A stretch of 64,000 nt of DNA from Candidatus Poribacteria bacterium (GCA_958295815.1 OY282374.1:1322856-1386855), one strand, 5' to 3'. Positions 1 through 9,819 are shown, numbered from the stretch's first letter. Numbers and translations are program-made. Notes: a model not told the origin generated them from the sequence alone.

Positions 1-1
1 T

Positions 2-532
2 GCGGTGTTGTATTTCATTGATTCGGGCAGTTACGCACATACGGATATTGGCGGCTATGATTGGATTAGACGCGAACAAATCGCATGGTATCTGCAAGAA
101 TCCGCAAAGTTCACTGCTGAAGCACGGAATCCACTTCCTGCACTCGCCTTTTTCCATATCCCAATTCCTGAATATCACGAGGTATGGGATTTTCATACCT
201 GCTACGGTGTGAAATATGAGGATGTCTGCGCGCCGCAGGTTAATACCGGTTTCTTCGCTGCGATGCATGAAGCTGGTGATGTGATGGGGACTTTTGTCGG
301 ACACGAACATGTCAACGACTTCTGGGGTGATTTGCATGGGATTCGTCTCTGTTACGGTCGCGCTACTGGCTACAATACTTACGGTAGAGAAGGATTTCCC
401 CGAGGGGCGCGTGTGATTGTATTACAGGAAGGCGAGCGACAATTTGAGACATGGCTTCATCTCGACGATGGCACGCAAATCCACGCACAACCTGAACATA
501 TACCGCTCCAACGAACTTTAACTGAAGATTAA
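2..532 (+). CDS. Calcineurin-like metallophosphoesterase (Dcr2/PAP28-like), C-terminal part
   Basis: The frame is open at the left edge, so only the last 176 residues are visible. Counting from the GTG at 5, the segment FFHIPIPEYHEVW (residues 49-61) and the GHEH motif (99-102) match the C-terminal half of calcineurin-like phosphoesterases. Family knowledge: the GHxH histidines bind the second metal of a binuclear centre. The DxH, GDxxD and GNH motifs would lie outside the window. The spacing and the segment LYFIDSGSY resemble the Dcr2/PAP28 branch. The substrate cannot be told. It reads toward the STAS gene 49 bp downstream. Confidence 0.8.
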   Translation, partial: AVLYFIDSGSYAHTDIGGYDWIRREQIAWYLQESAKFTAEARNPLPALAFFHIPIPEYHEVWDFHTCYGVKYEDVCAPQVNTGFFAAMHEAGDVMGTFVGHEHVNDFWGDLHGIRLCYGRATGYNTYGREGFPRGARVIVLQEGERQFETWLHLDDGTQIHAQPEHIPLQRTLTED

Positions 533-581
533 GGGATTGTATGAAATCTAAGAGTTTAGTGTTTATCTTAAGGAGGAAACT

Positions 582-926
582 GTGAGAGCAAATTCCGAAA
601 TTTCTATCCGACACGAAGGAAAAATCGCAATATTTGACATTACAGGGTATCTCACCGATGCTTCTGAACCTATGTTGAGTAAGGCTTACGCCGATGATGA
701 GGTCCAGGACGCAGAAAAGGTCTTGCTTAATTTTGAACAGCGTAGTTTCATCACAAGTAGTGGGTTCGGTGAGATCATCAGATTGCTCTGGAAAATGCGG
801 GAAAGAGGGCAAGCTTTACGCGTGGCACACCCATCTACGCAAGTCCGGAATATTTTTAATACTATTGGACTTACACAGAGCATCGGTGTTTTTGAATCCG
901 AAGAAGCGGCATTGGAAGATTTCTAA
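582..926 (+). CDS. STAS-domain protein (anti-sigma-factor antagonist-like)
   Basis: A 114-residue single STAS domain, the usual size of SpoIIAA/RsbV-type antagonists. The start is a GTG, fixed by AGGAGG at 571-576 five bases before it. The serine that an anti-sigma kinase would phosphorylate is present in FITSSGF (residues about 50-56). The aspartate that usually precedes it (D-S-S-G-L) is threonine here, and the leucine is phenylalanine. No kinase or sigma-factor gene is adjacent, so the partner is unknown. It could equally serve as a STAS module in a signalling complex not tied to sigma control. Confidence 0.85.
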   Translation: MRANSEISIRHEGKIAIFDITGYLTDASEPMLSKAYADDEVQDAEKVLLNFEQRSFITSSGFGEIIRLLWKMRERGQALRVAHPSTQVRNIFNTIGLTQSIGVFESEEAALEDF

Positions 927-961
927 TCTGTTTTTTATTCTTTGAGGGTATTGTTCGGAAT

Positions 962-2854
962 TCAAGGGAAAAGGGTATACATATTCATATTCAATATTAT
1001 ACCTAACAAACTCCAGAAACTTCCTGCGAGGAACTGACCGAATACAAGACCCAAGAACAGTGGTAACGCTTTGCGATAGGCTCGCACCCCACCCGTAGTA
1101 AAAAGTAACTGCTTGAAGAGCCAACCTAAAAAGATTGAAAACCACATCCAGCCGATAGCCCAGCCATTCCCAACGGCGTAGCCAACAGGATAAAATGGCC
1201 ACCACAGAAATCGGCGTTTCAGAAACGTCAGTACACCCGTAAAGAAGAAACCAAAGGCCATATGTTGGATAGCGGGTATATTTGGTACCCGCGGGGCAAT
1301 AATCCAGCTTTGCAAGCGGTTAAACTCACCAACCCCCCATCGTGCAAATCGGTATTCATAATAGAGTGCCACATGCCCAACAATCGAAATGATTGTCCCC
1401 ACAATTGATGCCACAATTAGGGCAACGACCAATCTATTCTCATGAAAACGGAAGTGTTTGCCGATTTTGAACGCCTCCAACTGATGCGGCATTGGATGGC
1501 ACCGGTAGCCGTACGCTAACCACGACAGTAGAGTTGTGTTTGTTAGGTTTTGTGCCCCTAACGGTCTGCTTCCGCCAAACAGAATCATAATCCTGTCTGG
1601 ATGCATATTGTGTAATTCATGCGTCGGCGGTCCAAGTTCGGCACGCATGCGTGTCATCCCAAGACATAACACTAAGTAGATGCTGAAATAGCCGAGTGCA
1701 ACCCACGGCGACAGCCCCGCGAAATACCAGAACGCCAACACAAATGCCATACTGATCACCAGTCCAAAGACGGCAAGTCGGTATAAACCGTCTTTAGATT
1801 TAAAGGAAAACACACCGCTGAATACCTCAATAATCTGTCGCCGACTTGTGACGAGTGCAAGAACGCCAATGCCGAGCCAAGCACCACCGCGCTGCACCGG
1901 TTGTAAACCGATAGCGGTTGTCCATCCTGTCGCACTGAAAAAGACCCGTTGTGCACCCCAAAACAGATAGAAAAACCAAAACGAGAGTGCCAACTCCAAC
2001 GGCATGAGATACCCAAACCCTATCGCAAATGGATAAACGTAGATAGGCAAACGTCCCACGGCGTTCCACGGACGTTCAGAAAAATAGAGTTGATACTTGA
2101 TTTTGAGCGAAGGGATTACTGGAAAGAGGTAGTTCAGTCCCGCCAGAATCTCTAACCCGAACGCTATTCCGAAACCGAGCCAAATTAACTTGTTGCGGAA
2201 GAGGGCAGACGTGTTGCCGAGTAGTTCAATAGGAAGTGTCGTCAACGGATAACTCAACTTCTCGTGATCAACCCACTGTTTTCTGATAATGATGTTGACG
2301 CAAAGCATCATAAATAGGATGACAATCACCAAGCCGCTCCATGCCAGAATCGGCCACATCCACGCTTGCAAGTAATGCGCCTGCCAAAATGTATCATCTC
2401 CCTCAAAGTAACCCTGTAGAATCCCTTGATCGGTGATTGTTAGCCATGTCGGCATGAATCGGAAAAAAAGTTCTGTCCACTCATTTTCAGGGGTCGCAAA
2501 CCATCCGGCGTTGACGATCATCGGGACCAATTGTCGGACGATGTCGTGACCGGCGAGTGCCGTCGCCACTGAGACCATTATATAGCTTAGTGCAAGCTCG
2601 CGCGATGTCGGCGCAAAGCCTTTGAAGAGCTTTTTGAGAAGCGGGGATATTAGGGCTAAGAGAAAGAATGTAAAGAGGACTGTCGGAAAGATGGAAAAGT
2701 CGGTCAGTTCCCATACGACGCGATTTTCAGCAGAGATAATCCAATAGCAGGTGAGAATAATGAGAATCGAACCCAAAACGAGAGTGCCGACAATGAACCG
2801 GAACGTTGACGGTTTCTGAACGTTTTCGGTTGTGCGTGACGCTTTGTGATTCAT
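962..2854 (-). CDS. Polytopic membrane protein, DUF6785/DUF6784-like
   Basis: A 630-residue protein with more than ten hydrophobic segments spread over its whole length. The first is at about residues 22-44 after a basic, Ser/Thr-rich N-terminus. The order of segments, and motifs such as ELALSYIMVSVATALAGHD (about 85-103) and the mid-protein ELGPPTHELHNMHPD, recall the DUF6785/DUF6784 membrane proteins of Poribacteria and Planctomycetes, whose substrate is not known. That family assignment is from memory. The gene is divergent from the GT9 gene at 2981 and has its own promoter almost touching the ATG. It ends convergent with the STAS gene. Confidence 0.6.
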   Translation of the reverse strand: MNHKASRTTENVQKPSTFRFIVGTLVLGSILIILTCYWIISAENRVVWELTDFSIFPTVLFTFFLLALISPLLKKLFKGFAPTSRELALSYIMVSVATALAGHDIVRQLVPMIVNAGWFATPENEWTELFFRFMPTWLTITDQGILQGYFEGDDTFWQAHYLQAWMWPILAWSGLVIVILFMMLCVNIIIRKQWVDHEKLSYPLTTLPIELLGNTSALFRNKLIWLGFGIAFGLEILAGLNYLFPVIPSLKIKYQLYFSERPWNAVGRLPIYVYPFAIGFGYLMPLELALSFWFFYLFWGAQRVFFSATGWTTAIGLQPVQRGGAWLGIGVLALVTSRRQIIEVFSGVFSFKSKDGLYRLAVFGLVISMAFVLAFWYFAGLSPWVALGYFSIYLVLCLGMTRMRAELGPPTHELHNMHPDRIMILFGGSRPLGAQNLTNTTLLSWLAYGYRCHPMPHQLEAFKIGKHFRFHENRLVVALIVASIVGTIISIVGHVALYYEYRFARWGVGEFNRLQSWIIAPRVPNIPAIQHMAFGFFFTGVLTFLKRRFLWWPFYPVGYAVGNGWAIGWMWFSIFLGWLFKQLLFTTGGVRAYRKALPLFLGLVFGQFLAGSFWSLLGIILNMNMYTLFP

Positions 2855-2860
2855 GGCTAC

Positions 2861-2889
2861 AGTATACCATATCAGGCAACTTACGGCAA
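2861..2889 (-). promoter_or_regulatory. Promoter of the DUF6785-like gene, extended -10, probably leaderless
   Basis: On the minus strand TTGCCG (2884-2889) is followed after 17 bp by TATACT (2861-2866), with TGG just before the -10. Only six bases separate the -10 from the ATG at 2854, so transcription would begin at or next to the start codon and no Shine-Dalgarno site fits. The layout is seen directly; leaderless initiation is inferred. Confidence 0.55.
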
Positions 2890-2916
2890 AGGATATGTGC
2901 AGTCATGGCTCTGCTT

Positions 2917-2945
2917 TTGCCATTCATCGCACTTTATGGTATAAT
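2917..2945 (+). promoter_or_regulatory. Promoter of the glycosyltransferase group
   Basis: TTGCCA (2917-2922), a 17-bp spacer ending in TGG, and TATAAT (2940-2945). This is a near-consensus sigma-70-type promoter with extended -10, about 35 bp upstream of the GT9 start. It mirrors the minus-strand promoter at 2861-2889. Confidence 0.65.
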
Positions 2946-2980
2946 AAGAAACACTTGACTTTGCACGAAGGGGAAAGACT

Positions 2981-4045
2981 ATGCCATCCCGTGTTCTTCA
3001 GAATGGCGACATACTTCCTAACGTCAATAAGATACTCATCATCCGCGTTGATGGTGTCGGTGATCTGCTGAATTCGACACCAGCAATCTCGTTGTTACGC
3101 GAGAATTACCCATCGGCAGAGATCACAGTGTTAGCACGACCACTCAATGCCCCTGTATTGATCGCTAATCCTGATGTGGACAGAGTCATAATTTTTGCAC
3201 GCGATGGAGAACACCGTGGAATCAAGGCGCGACTCCAATTCTATCGTGAGCTGCGCCGTGAGAGGTTTCAACTTGTTGTCGCGATGCAGACTGCTATGTG
3301 GTCCCATCTTGTTGCTTTTCTCTCAGGTGCTTCGTACCGCTTAGGTCGTTATCAGAAACGGTTCAGGTCTACCCTTACGCACGCTTGGCACGGCAAATAT
3401 CCAAAAGGTGAAACCCACGAAGTTGATAGAAACTTGGAACTGGTGCGATTAATCTGTAAAGGTGAGGGTACACGACAGATGAAATTCCATTTATTGCCTG
3501 ATGAGATTGACAATGCGAAGGCATACCTTGAATCATCAGGGATCCGCTTTGATACTTCTCTCATCGGCATCCATCCCGGTGGCAGTTCGTTTGATAAACG
3601 TTGGCCCGAAGAACGGTATGCTGAACTTGCTGACAGGTTGGCACGACAGTATAATGCTACGATACTTCTCTTGCGCGGTCCCGGAGAGGCAGCGTTGACA
3701 CATAATATTCAACAATCAATGCAGTCTAATGCTATTGTCCATGCACCGGAAACAATTCGCGAATTGGGAGCACTCTTATCTTGTTGTAACCTGGTAGTTT
3801 GCAATGATTCGGGTCCAATGCATCTTGCCGCAGCATTAGACGTGCCGATGGTAGCAATCTTCGGTCCCACAGATCATGTGGCATGGCACCCGTTGAGCGA
3901 GAACGCCTCTATTGTACGGCGGGATATGCCGTGCTGGCCCTGTAGCGCGCATAAGTGCAAAATCGGATGGGAATGCACGAAGAAACTTCCTGTTGAGTCG
4001 GTTTGGGATGCAACAACAACAACCATAGAAACGAGGGAGAAATGA
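2981..4045 (+). CDS. Glycosyltransferase family 9 (heptosyltransferase-like)
   Basis: A 354-residue protein with the two-Rossmann GT-B plan of ADP-heptose:LPS heptosyltransferases. The N-terminal strand is ILIIRVDGVGDLLNSTPAI (about residues 18-36). The C-terminal half holds IGIHPGGSSFDKRWPEERY (about 200) and the sugar-nucleotide site CNDSGPMHLAAALDVPMVAIFGPTD (from about 272). A purine-rich AAGGGGAAAG precedes the ATG. The gene overlaps the next by the ATGA junction at 4042-4045, which suggests translational coupling. It probably adds a heptose or similar sugar to a lipid-linked surface glycan; the acceptor cannot be read from sequence. Confidence 0.88.
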   Translation: MPSRVLQNGDILPNVNKILIIRVDGVGDLLNSTPAISLLRENYPSAEITVLARPLNAPVLIANPDVDRVIIFARDGEHRGIKARLQFYRELRRERFQLVVAMQTAMWSHLVAFLSGASYRLGRYQKRFRSTLTHAWHGKYPKGETHEVDRNLELVRLICKGEGTRQMKFHLLPDEIDNAKAYLESSGIRFDTSLIGIHPGGSSFDKRWPEERYAELADRLARQYNATILLLRGPGEAALTHNIQQSMQSNAIVHAPETIRELGALLSCCNLVVCNDSGPMHLAAALDVPMVAIFGPTDHVAWHPLSENASIVRRDMPCWPCSAHKCKIGWECTKKLPVESVWDATTTTIETREK

Positions 4046-5274
4046 AGATCGTTGTAGTAGGATGGGGGACAACGGGAGATGTCTATCCCGTTTTAGCACT
4101 CTCAGAACGCTTGCTTGAAAGAGGTCATCAGGTGCGTGTCTGTGCGCTTGCACTTTATAGAGACAAGATACTTGAGATTGGTGCAGAATTCTACGAGATT
4201 GGCGTCGATTTTGATTTGGAAGAGTTCCACGCTGCGATGGATGCTGTTATCCCAAAACGTGACCCTCTTGCGATGATGCGGCTTATTGTGGAGGAAGGCA
4301 TTGTCCGCCGTGGTGAAAAATGGTATCAGGACTGCTTGGCTGCAATGAAGGGGGCGGATTTAGCAATTTGCCATTCAGTAGACATTCCTGCCCAAGAGGC
4401 TGCTATCAAAAATGAGATCCCGTGGCTTACTGTGACGTATTGCCCTGCTATCATAAAATCTCTCGATTTTGCCCCCTATCCGTTTCCGAATTGGGGACGC
4501 GCGTTCAATGCAATCGTCTGGAAACTCGCACAACTGCGGCTTACGTCGAGTATAGATTCTCTTTTTAATCAATTTATCGTCTCCGTGGGTGGGAAACCAC
4601 GCAATGCGGTGTTGTTAGATGGTATGTATTCGCCACATCTTAACCTTATTGCCGCATCTCCAACGCTCTGTCCACCGGCTGATTTTCCGCCGAATCACAA
4701 GTTCACTGGGGTGTGGCATCTTGCTTCCCCAAGTTATGATCCATCGTCTGAACTTGTCGCTTTTTTGGAAGAAGGTCCACCTCCAGTTATCATTACGTTT
4801 GGTTCTATGGGGGGATCCAATGGACGTGAAACAACGAAAATCTTGATTGACGCTGTTAGAAGAACGAACCAACGCGCTGTTATCCAATCGGGGTGGGGAA
4901 GACTCGGCACACAGGATGAACTACCGAATATCTTCTGCACGGAGTATGTCCCTCATCAGTGGCTGTTTCCACAAGGGAGCTGTGTCGTGCATCACGGTGG
5001 CGCAGGGACGACTGCTTCAGTGTGTCGCGCAAGAGTTCCTTCTGTTGTTGTAGCGCATAACGCCGATCAGCCCTATTGGGGAAAACGTCTTTCAGACTTA
5101 GGGGTTGCCCCGAAGCACTTGCACCGTCGAAACCTTACCGCCGAACGTCTGGCAAAGCGGATTCAAAAAGTCTTGGATACACCTGCGATGAAAGAGCGCG
5201 CACAGGTTTTGGGAAAACAGATGGAGACAGAGGACGGCTTGACGACCGCTATTGAACTGGTTGAATCTTTTTAA
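4042..5274 (+). CDS. Glycosyltransferase family 1 (UGT / sterol glucosyltransferase-like)
   Basis: 410 residues. The start chosen is the ATG at 4042, preceded by GAGGGAGAA and overlapping the upstream TGA. A longer in-frame start at 4003 would add a low-complexity Asn-rich stretch with no ribosome site. The N-terminal motif GWGTTGDVYPVLALSERL (about residues 7-24) and the C-terminal nucleotide-sugar motif VHHGGAGTTASVCRARVPSV (from about 314) are typical of GT1 enzymes acting on lipids or small hydrophobic acceptors. Being coupled to a GT9 gene, it likely works on the same surface glycolipid, but that is inference. Confidence 0.85.
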   Translation: MKIVVVGWGTTGDVYPVLALSERLLERGHQVRVCALALYRDKILEIGAEFYEIGVDFDLEEFHAAMDAVIPKRDPLAMMRLIVEEGIVRRGEKWYQDCLAAMKGADLAICHSVDIPAQEAAIKNEIPWLTVTYCPAIIKSLDFAPYPFPNWGRAFNAIVWKLAQLRLTSSIDSLFNQFIVSVGGKPRNAVLLDGMYSPHLNLIAASPTLCPPADFPPNHKFTGVWHLASPSYDPSSELVAFLEEGPPPVIITFGSMGGSNGRETTKILIDAVRRTNQRAVIQSGWGRLGTQDELPNIFCTEYVPHQWLFPQGSCVVHHGGAGTTASVCRARVPSVVVAHNADQPYWGKRLSDLGVAPKHLHRRNLTAERLAKRIQKVLDTPAMKERAQVLGKQMETEDGLTTAIELVESF

Positions 5275-5416
5275 CGATTAATTCTGAGCTGCTGCGTCCG
5301 TTGTCCTTGCAGTCTTCCAATTATAAAAAAAACTTTCTTAATCCAAAGTGGGTTCCTAATCAATTTTAGATCGATATTGACAACAGATATACCATCTGAA
5401 CGTACATAATTAAAAA

Positions 5417-6418
5417 ATGCTGAAAAAGATCCTTGTTTTCAGTTTTAGTTTTATTGGCGATGCAGTACTGTCTACTGCCGTTATCCAACCCGTACGAGCA
5501 CACTTTCCAAATGCGCATATTACCTTCCTTGTCGGACCGCGGGCATATGACCTATTTGCTACTGAACCGAACATTGATGCTACTATTGTTTATGACAACC
5601 GAGGCAAACACGCGGGTTGGATGGGGAGACTGCGCCTCATAAAGACTTTGCGACTTGATAAATTCGACATCGTTGTGAATCTACGAGACAGCCTCACGGC
5701 ACGGTGTATCGGGGCAGAGCACTGGGGGCTGCTCCGAGGTGACAGCAACCGCCATGCCGTTACTCGATATTTGGAAGCACTTCAGAAACATGGCGTTAAT
5801 ACCGTAGACGCACATCCGCATTTACAACTAACGGATGAAGAACAGACCGCAGCACACCAGTTTCTTCTTGAAGCAGGTCGCGGGTCAGAACGGATATTGA
5901 TTGGCATCCATCCGGGTGGGAATTGGGCATACAAGTTGTGGGACGCAAAAAACTATGCCCAGGTCGCAGGCACTTTGGCGAAGAAGCTAAACGCAGCGAT
6001 TTTACTCTTCGCAGGTCCGAACGAGCGCGAACTCCAGACGCAGGTCGCGAACATGATGGATGTTCCGCCGATTCTCGTCAAGACAGATAATCTTCGGCAA
6101 CTCGCTGCGTTAATCTCGGCGTGTGATGTCTATGTTGGTAATGACACGGGACCGATGCATATCGCAGCGGCTGTGGATACACCAGTCGTTGCGCTTTTCG
6201 GTTCAACGAACCACATTCGAAGCGGTCCCTATGGTAATAAGCATACCGTTGTGCAAAGTGGGATAGATTTAGGTTGCAATCCGTGCCATCCAGGACGGCA
6301 TCCGGGGGGCTGTGGTCTTGGCAGTTGTGAAGTGATTGCGGGGATTACAGCAGGGCAGGTACTGGAGGCTGTGGAGCGTTATACATCTTCAATCTCAATA
6401 TCAAAAGGTAGTCGGTAG
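5417..6418 (+). CDS. Glycosyltransferase family 9 (heptosyltransferase-like), second copy
   Basis: 333 residues, paralogous to the GT9 protein at 2981-4045. It starts LKKILVFSFSFIGDAVLSTA, carries IGIHPGGNWAYKLW near residue 161 and GNDTGPMHIAAAVDTPVVAL near residue 244. A cysteine-rich tail (CNPCHPGRHPGGCGLGSC) follows, comparable to the CWPCSAHKCKIGWEC tail of the first copy. A 142-bp gap separates it from the GT1 gene, so it may have its own promoter; TTGACA at 5377 has no well-spaced -10. It is convergent with copA. Confidence 0.87.
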   Translation: MLKKILVFSFSFIGDAVLSTAVIQPVRAHFPNAHITFLVGPRAYDLFATEPNIDATIVYDNRGKHAGWMGRLRLIKTLRLDKFDIVVNLRDSLTARCIGAEHWGLLRGDSNRHAVTRYLEALQKHGVNTVDAHPHLQLTDEEQTAAHQFLLEAGRGSERILIGIHPGGNWAYKLWDAKNYAQVAGTLAKKLNAAILLFAGPNERELQTQVANMMDVPPILVKTDNLRQLAALISACDVYVGNDTGPMHIAAAVDTPVVALFGSTNHIRSGPYGNKHTVVQSGIDLGCNPCHPGRHPGGCGLGSCEVIAGITAGQVLEAVERYTSSISISKGSR

Positions 6419-6485
6419 GCGAGAGTTTAATCAGGTTCTCATTATCAATGTGATCCAACAATTATGCAGGAAATGCTATTAGGTA

Positions 6486-8708
6486 TCACGGTTTCCGCCA
6501 TTGTAATCGCAAACTGTTAAGCACAACAGACACACTGCTAAACGCCATCGCAAATGCCGCAAGCATTGGATGCAACTCACGTAACATTGGTGGCAAAAAC
6601 ACAAGTGGGAATAACACTCCGGCAGCAACGGGAATTAATAGAACATTGTAGAAAAATGCCCAGAAAAGATTCTGCTTGATGGTGCGTAGTGTTGCCCGAC
6701 TTAATCGGATAGCCTCTGGAATTGTGCGTAACTCGCCGTGCATCAGGGTTAAGTCTGCTGTCTCCATGGCAATGTCTGTTCCAGTACCGAGTGCCATGCC
6801 AACGTCTGCTTGTGCGAGTGCGGGTGCATCGTTGATGCCGTCTCCCACCATTGCCACAAGTCCACTGTTTTCTGCTTGTAATTCCTTAACAGCCGATGCT
6901 TTGTCTTCCGGTTTGAGCTCTGCCATGACATCAGCAATTCCGGCAGCCTTAGCTATTGTATCAGCGGTAACACGGTTATCGCCTGTCATCATTGTTACTG
7001 TGCATCCGAGTTCGTTGAGTTCGGCGATGGCGACTTGTGCTTCTGGTTTCAACGTGTCTGCAACAGCAAGGAGTCCCTCAACGTGTCCATCAACAGCGAC
7101 CCATAGGACGGTCTTTGCCTCGGTTTGTAAACGTGCTGCTTCTTCCTCAAATCCCTCAGTCCGGATGCTATGCTGTTGAATTAAGGATAAGTTGCCTATT
7201 ACTACTGTATTTTCACCGACTTGTGCGATAATACCGTGTCCAGCGACGGCTTTAAACGCACTTGGTGCAATGATGCCGAGTCCACGTTCTTTAGCGGCTT
7301 GGACGATTGCTTTTCCGATAGGGTGTTCACTGCCACGTTCCGCAGAGGCAGATAGTTGTAGGAGTTCCGATTCACCTTTGTCCGTTAGGACATCGGTAAG
7401 GGTAAGTTGTCCACGAGTCAAAGTGCCTGTTTTATCGAGGACGATTCGGGATAATGCGCCTGCGCGTTCTAACGCTTCGCTGTTTCGGAAGAGGATACCG
7501 CGGTTTGCGCCGATCCCAGTGCTTACCATAATAGCCGTCGGTGTGGCAAGCCCTAATGCACACGGACACGCGATAACAAGCACTGCTACCAATCGGAGCA
7601 TTGCTGGTGTGAACCCGCTCCCGATGAGAAACAACCATACAAGGAATGTTACAGCGGCAATTCCGAGAACAACAGGGACGAAGACACTCGCGACTGCATC
7701 AGCGGTGCGTTGGATAGGTGCTTTGCTTTGCTGTGTTGCCTGTACCAATTGAATAAGTCTTGCAAGTGCGGTTTCTGAACCGACGCGCGTGGCTTCAATC
7801 GTGAGCATGCCGCTCTGGTTAATCGTTGCGCTGGCAACTGAATCCCCTTCTGATTTGTCTACAGGAATGCTTTCACCGGTGAATAGGCTTTCGTCAACAG
7901 CACTTATGCCTTCGCGCACAACGCCATCTACCGGGATGCTTTCTCCGGGACGAACGACGAGCAGATCGCCTGCTGCCACCTGTTCGACAGGGATTTCTTG
8001 TTCTTTGCCATTTTTAAGGAGGGTAGTCGTTTTTGGGGAGAGACGCATCAGTTTCTTGAGTGCAGCACTTGTTTGCCCTCTGGCGCGTGCCTCAAGAAGT
8101 TTGCCAAGTTTGATCAGTGTAATGATGACAGCGGCTGTCTCAAAGTAGACATGAGTTCCGAGACTGGAGACGTTGGCAGCTAAGGCAATCAATACCGCAA
8201 CGCTATAGAGAAACGCCACGGATGAACCCATTGCTACAAGCACGTCCATGTTAGCAGAACGATTGCGCAGTGATTTAACGCTGCCGACGTAATAATCCCA
8301 ACCGACATAAACCTGAACCGGTAGGGCAAGAGCCAGCATCAACCAGTTTACCCAGGACGCATTTGCCCACGCTCCTACCAGATTCATATCTCTGCCCATG
8401 CTGAGTAGGAAAAGAGGGAGTGTGAAAAGCAGTCCAACGCTGAATTGTTGCTTTTGTTGTCGGAGATCTTCGGCGCGTGCAGCCGCTTCCGTATCTGCAT
8501 CAACTACGTCGAAACCGAGGTCTCGGATCTTATCGACGATAGTTTCCTCACTGAGCGTAGATGCATCGAAAGTGACAGCGGCATATTCGGTGGCGAGGCT
8601 GACTTCCGCGACAAGGATGCCTTCCATCTTTTTAAGATGGCGTGTGATAGTGCTTGCGCAATTCTCGCAGTGCATCCCAGTTATCGGTAGGCTAATCTGA
8701 TGTTCCAT
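6486..8708 (-). CDS. copA: Copper-translocating P1B-type ATPase
   Basis: 740 residues, the normal size of a CopA with one metal-binding domain. In order: heavy-metal domain with GMHCENCAS at 11-19; actuator loop FTGES at 276-280; the membrane metal site CPC at 381-383; the phosphorylation site DKTGT at 425-429; the hinge [10 protein letters not shown] in the P domain; and two C-terminal helices carrying the YN and MAFSS signatures of Cu(I) pumps. It would export Cu(I) from the cytoplasm at the cost of ATP. No CueR/CopY-type regulator or chaperone is adjacent. It is transcribed after a 142-bp gap from the oxidoreductase gene, a gap that holds a palindromic repeat. Confidence 0.95.
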   Translation of the reverse strand: MEHQISLPITGMHCENCASTITRHLKKMEGILVAEVSLATEYAAVTFDASTLSEETIVDKIRDLGFDVVDADTEAAARAEDLRQQKQQFSVGLLFTLPLFLLSMGRDMNLVGAWANASWVNWLMLALALPVQVYVGWDYYVGSVKSLRNRSANMDVLVAMGSSVAFLYSVAVLIALAANVSSLGTHVYFETAAVIITLIKLGKLLEARARGQTSAALKKLMRLSPKTTTLLKNGKEQEIPVEQVAAGDLLVVRPGESIPVDGVVREGISAVDESLFTGESIPVDKSEGDSVASATINQSGMLTIEATRVGSETALARLIQLVQATQQSKAPIQRTADAVASVFVPVVLGIAAVTFLVWLFLIGSGFTPAMLRLVAVLVIACPCALGLATPTAIMVSTGIGANRGILFRNSEALERAGALSRIVLDKTGTLTRGQLTLTDVLTDKGESELLQLSASAERGSEHPIGKAIVQAAKERGLGIIAPSAFKAVAGHGIIAQVGENTVVIGNLSLIQQHSIRTEGFEEEAARLQTEAKTVLWVAVDGHVEGLLAVADTLKPEAQVAIAELNELGCTVTMMTGDNRVTADTIAKAAGIADVMAELKPEDKASAVKELQAENSGLVAMVGDGINDAPALAQADVGMALGTGTDIAMETADLTLMHGELRTIPEAIRLSRATLRTIKQNLFWAFFYNVLLIPVAAGVLFPLVFLPPMLRELHPMLAAFAMAFSSVSVVLNSLRLQWRKP

Positions 8709-8714
8709 TTTTTT

Positions 8715-8844
8715 AATGGTTATCAGTACGCCTGCTACGCAGGCTTTCAGTTATCAGTGCTCGGTTAAGAGATCCCTGTACAAGTTGCTAACATCTGTAA
8801 CCGCCACAAACCCACGTACCAAGAACCGAAAACTGACAACCATT
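8715..8844. repeat. 130-bp element with imperfect terminal inverted repeats (TTATCAG family)
   Basis: The left end AATGGTTATCAGT (8715-8727) and the right end ACTGACAACCATT (8832-8844) are inverted copies matching at 12 of 13 positions. Inside lie a small hairpin GCCTGC-TAC-GCAGGC and a second TTATCAGT followed by GCTCGGTTAAGA. Related ends occur at about 22661-22740 and, in part, near 20600. It carries no gene. Confidence 0.55.
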
Positions 8845-8850
8845 CCCTCG

Positions 8851-9819
8851 TTATCCTAAGTGGACAGGTAGTCCGGTTTCCAAAGATTGGTTGGCGGCGA
8901 TTGACAGGATAGCGGTTTTGGCGGCATCCGAATAAGGTGAGCGGATTGCGCTGCCATCTCCCGTCCGAACTGCTTCAATAAAGGTGCTATCCATGTCGAT
9001 TGTGCAATTGTTTTCCGGGTTCCACGTAGTTGTTTCTTCGCCGGTAGAGAGCACAAGCGCGCGACGAAGATGGTATTCAAGCGAACCGTCCTCACAGAAA
9101 ATGTCTAACCCAGAACGCCGCATTCCATTCGTTGTGAAGCAGGCTGAGAACATAACGCCAAAGACACCGCTCTCAAATTGCAAAGAGACCGCAGATGCTT
9201 CCTCAATATCGTAATCCACATTTGGAATCATATCGTTGCGTGCGACAGCATAGACGGTCTTGACTTCGCCGAAGAGATAGCGCGCCATATCAAATTCGTG
9301 TGTGGTCTGCTCCGTGTGTTGTCCACCAGACTTCGCCTTCTCGCGCCACCATCCGCCGGGCATTCCGCCCATCCAGTAGCCCATGAAGAATCCGACGCGC
9401 CGGGAAGCGAGCAGTTCCTGTGCTTTGTCGATGATGTCAAGATAACGTTCCTGATAGCCCGCAGCAGTTATGATACCTTTTTCTTCTATTTCGGCTGCGA
9501 TCTCCTTTGCTTCATCGGTATTCATGTGTACCGGTTTTTCCACAAACATCGGTAATCCGGCAGCGACGACAGCACGTTCAGGAGCACCGTGGGCAAACGG
9601 TGGGATTGATATATATACAGCATCCAATTCTTCGCGTGCGAGCATCTGGTTATAGTCTGCATAGGCTTTTCCGCCATACTGCGTGGCAGCCTGCTCTGCT
9701 TTTTCGAGTACAATATCACAAAAGGCGACGAATTGTGACCCACCAATCTCGGTTAATTCGCGTAGGTGGCGGTTCATGTTACCACCTGTGCCGATAAAGC
9801 CTAATCTAACATCTGACAT
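8851..9819 (-). CDS. Gfo/Idh/MocA-family oxidoreductase
   Basis: 322 residues. The N-terminal NAD(P)-binding motif GFIGTGGNMNRHL starts at residue 7, and the family signature EKPVHMN lies near residue 94, where the lysine is the usual catalytic base. The C-terminal domain contains GGQHTEQTTHEFDMARYLFG near 164, matching the GeoADH-like substrate domain. The family oxidises or reduces sugars, inositols and related polyols with NAD(P); the substrate is not determinable here. It lies just downstream of nuoN on the same strand, but no functional link to complex I is evident. Confidence 0.88.
   Translation of the reverse strand: MSDVRLGFIGTGGNMNRHLRELTEIGGSQFVAFCDIVLEKAEQAATQYGGKAYADYNQMLAREELDAVYISIPPFAHGAPERAVVAAGLPMFVEKPVHMNTDEAKEIAAEIEEKGIITAAGYQERYLDIIDKAQELLASRRVGFFMGYWMGGMPGGWWREKAKSGGQHTEQTTHEFDMARYLFGEVKTVYAVARNDMIPNVDYDIEEASAVSLQFESGVFGVMFSACFTTNGMRRSGLDIFCEDGSLEYHLRRALVLSTGEETTTWNPENNCTIDMDSTFIEAVRTGDGSAIRSPYSDAAKTAILSIAANQSLETGLPVHLG

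Noticed and set aside
5377..5408. Promoter for the second GT9 gene (TTGACA ... TACATA)
   Set aside because: The spacing is 20 bp and the -10 lacks the TG extension seen at other promoters here; left as unproven.
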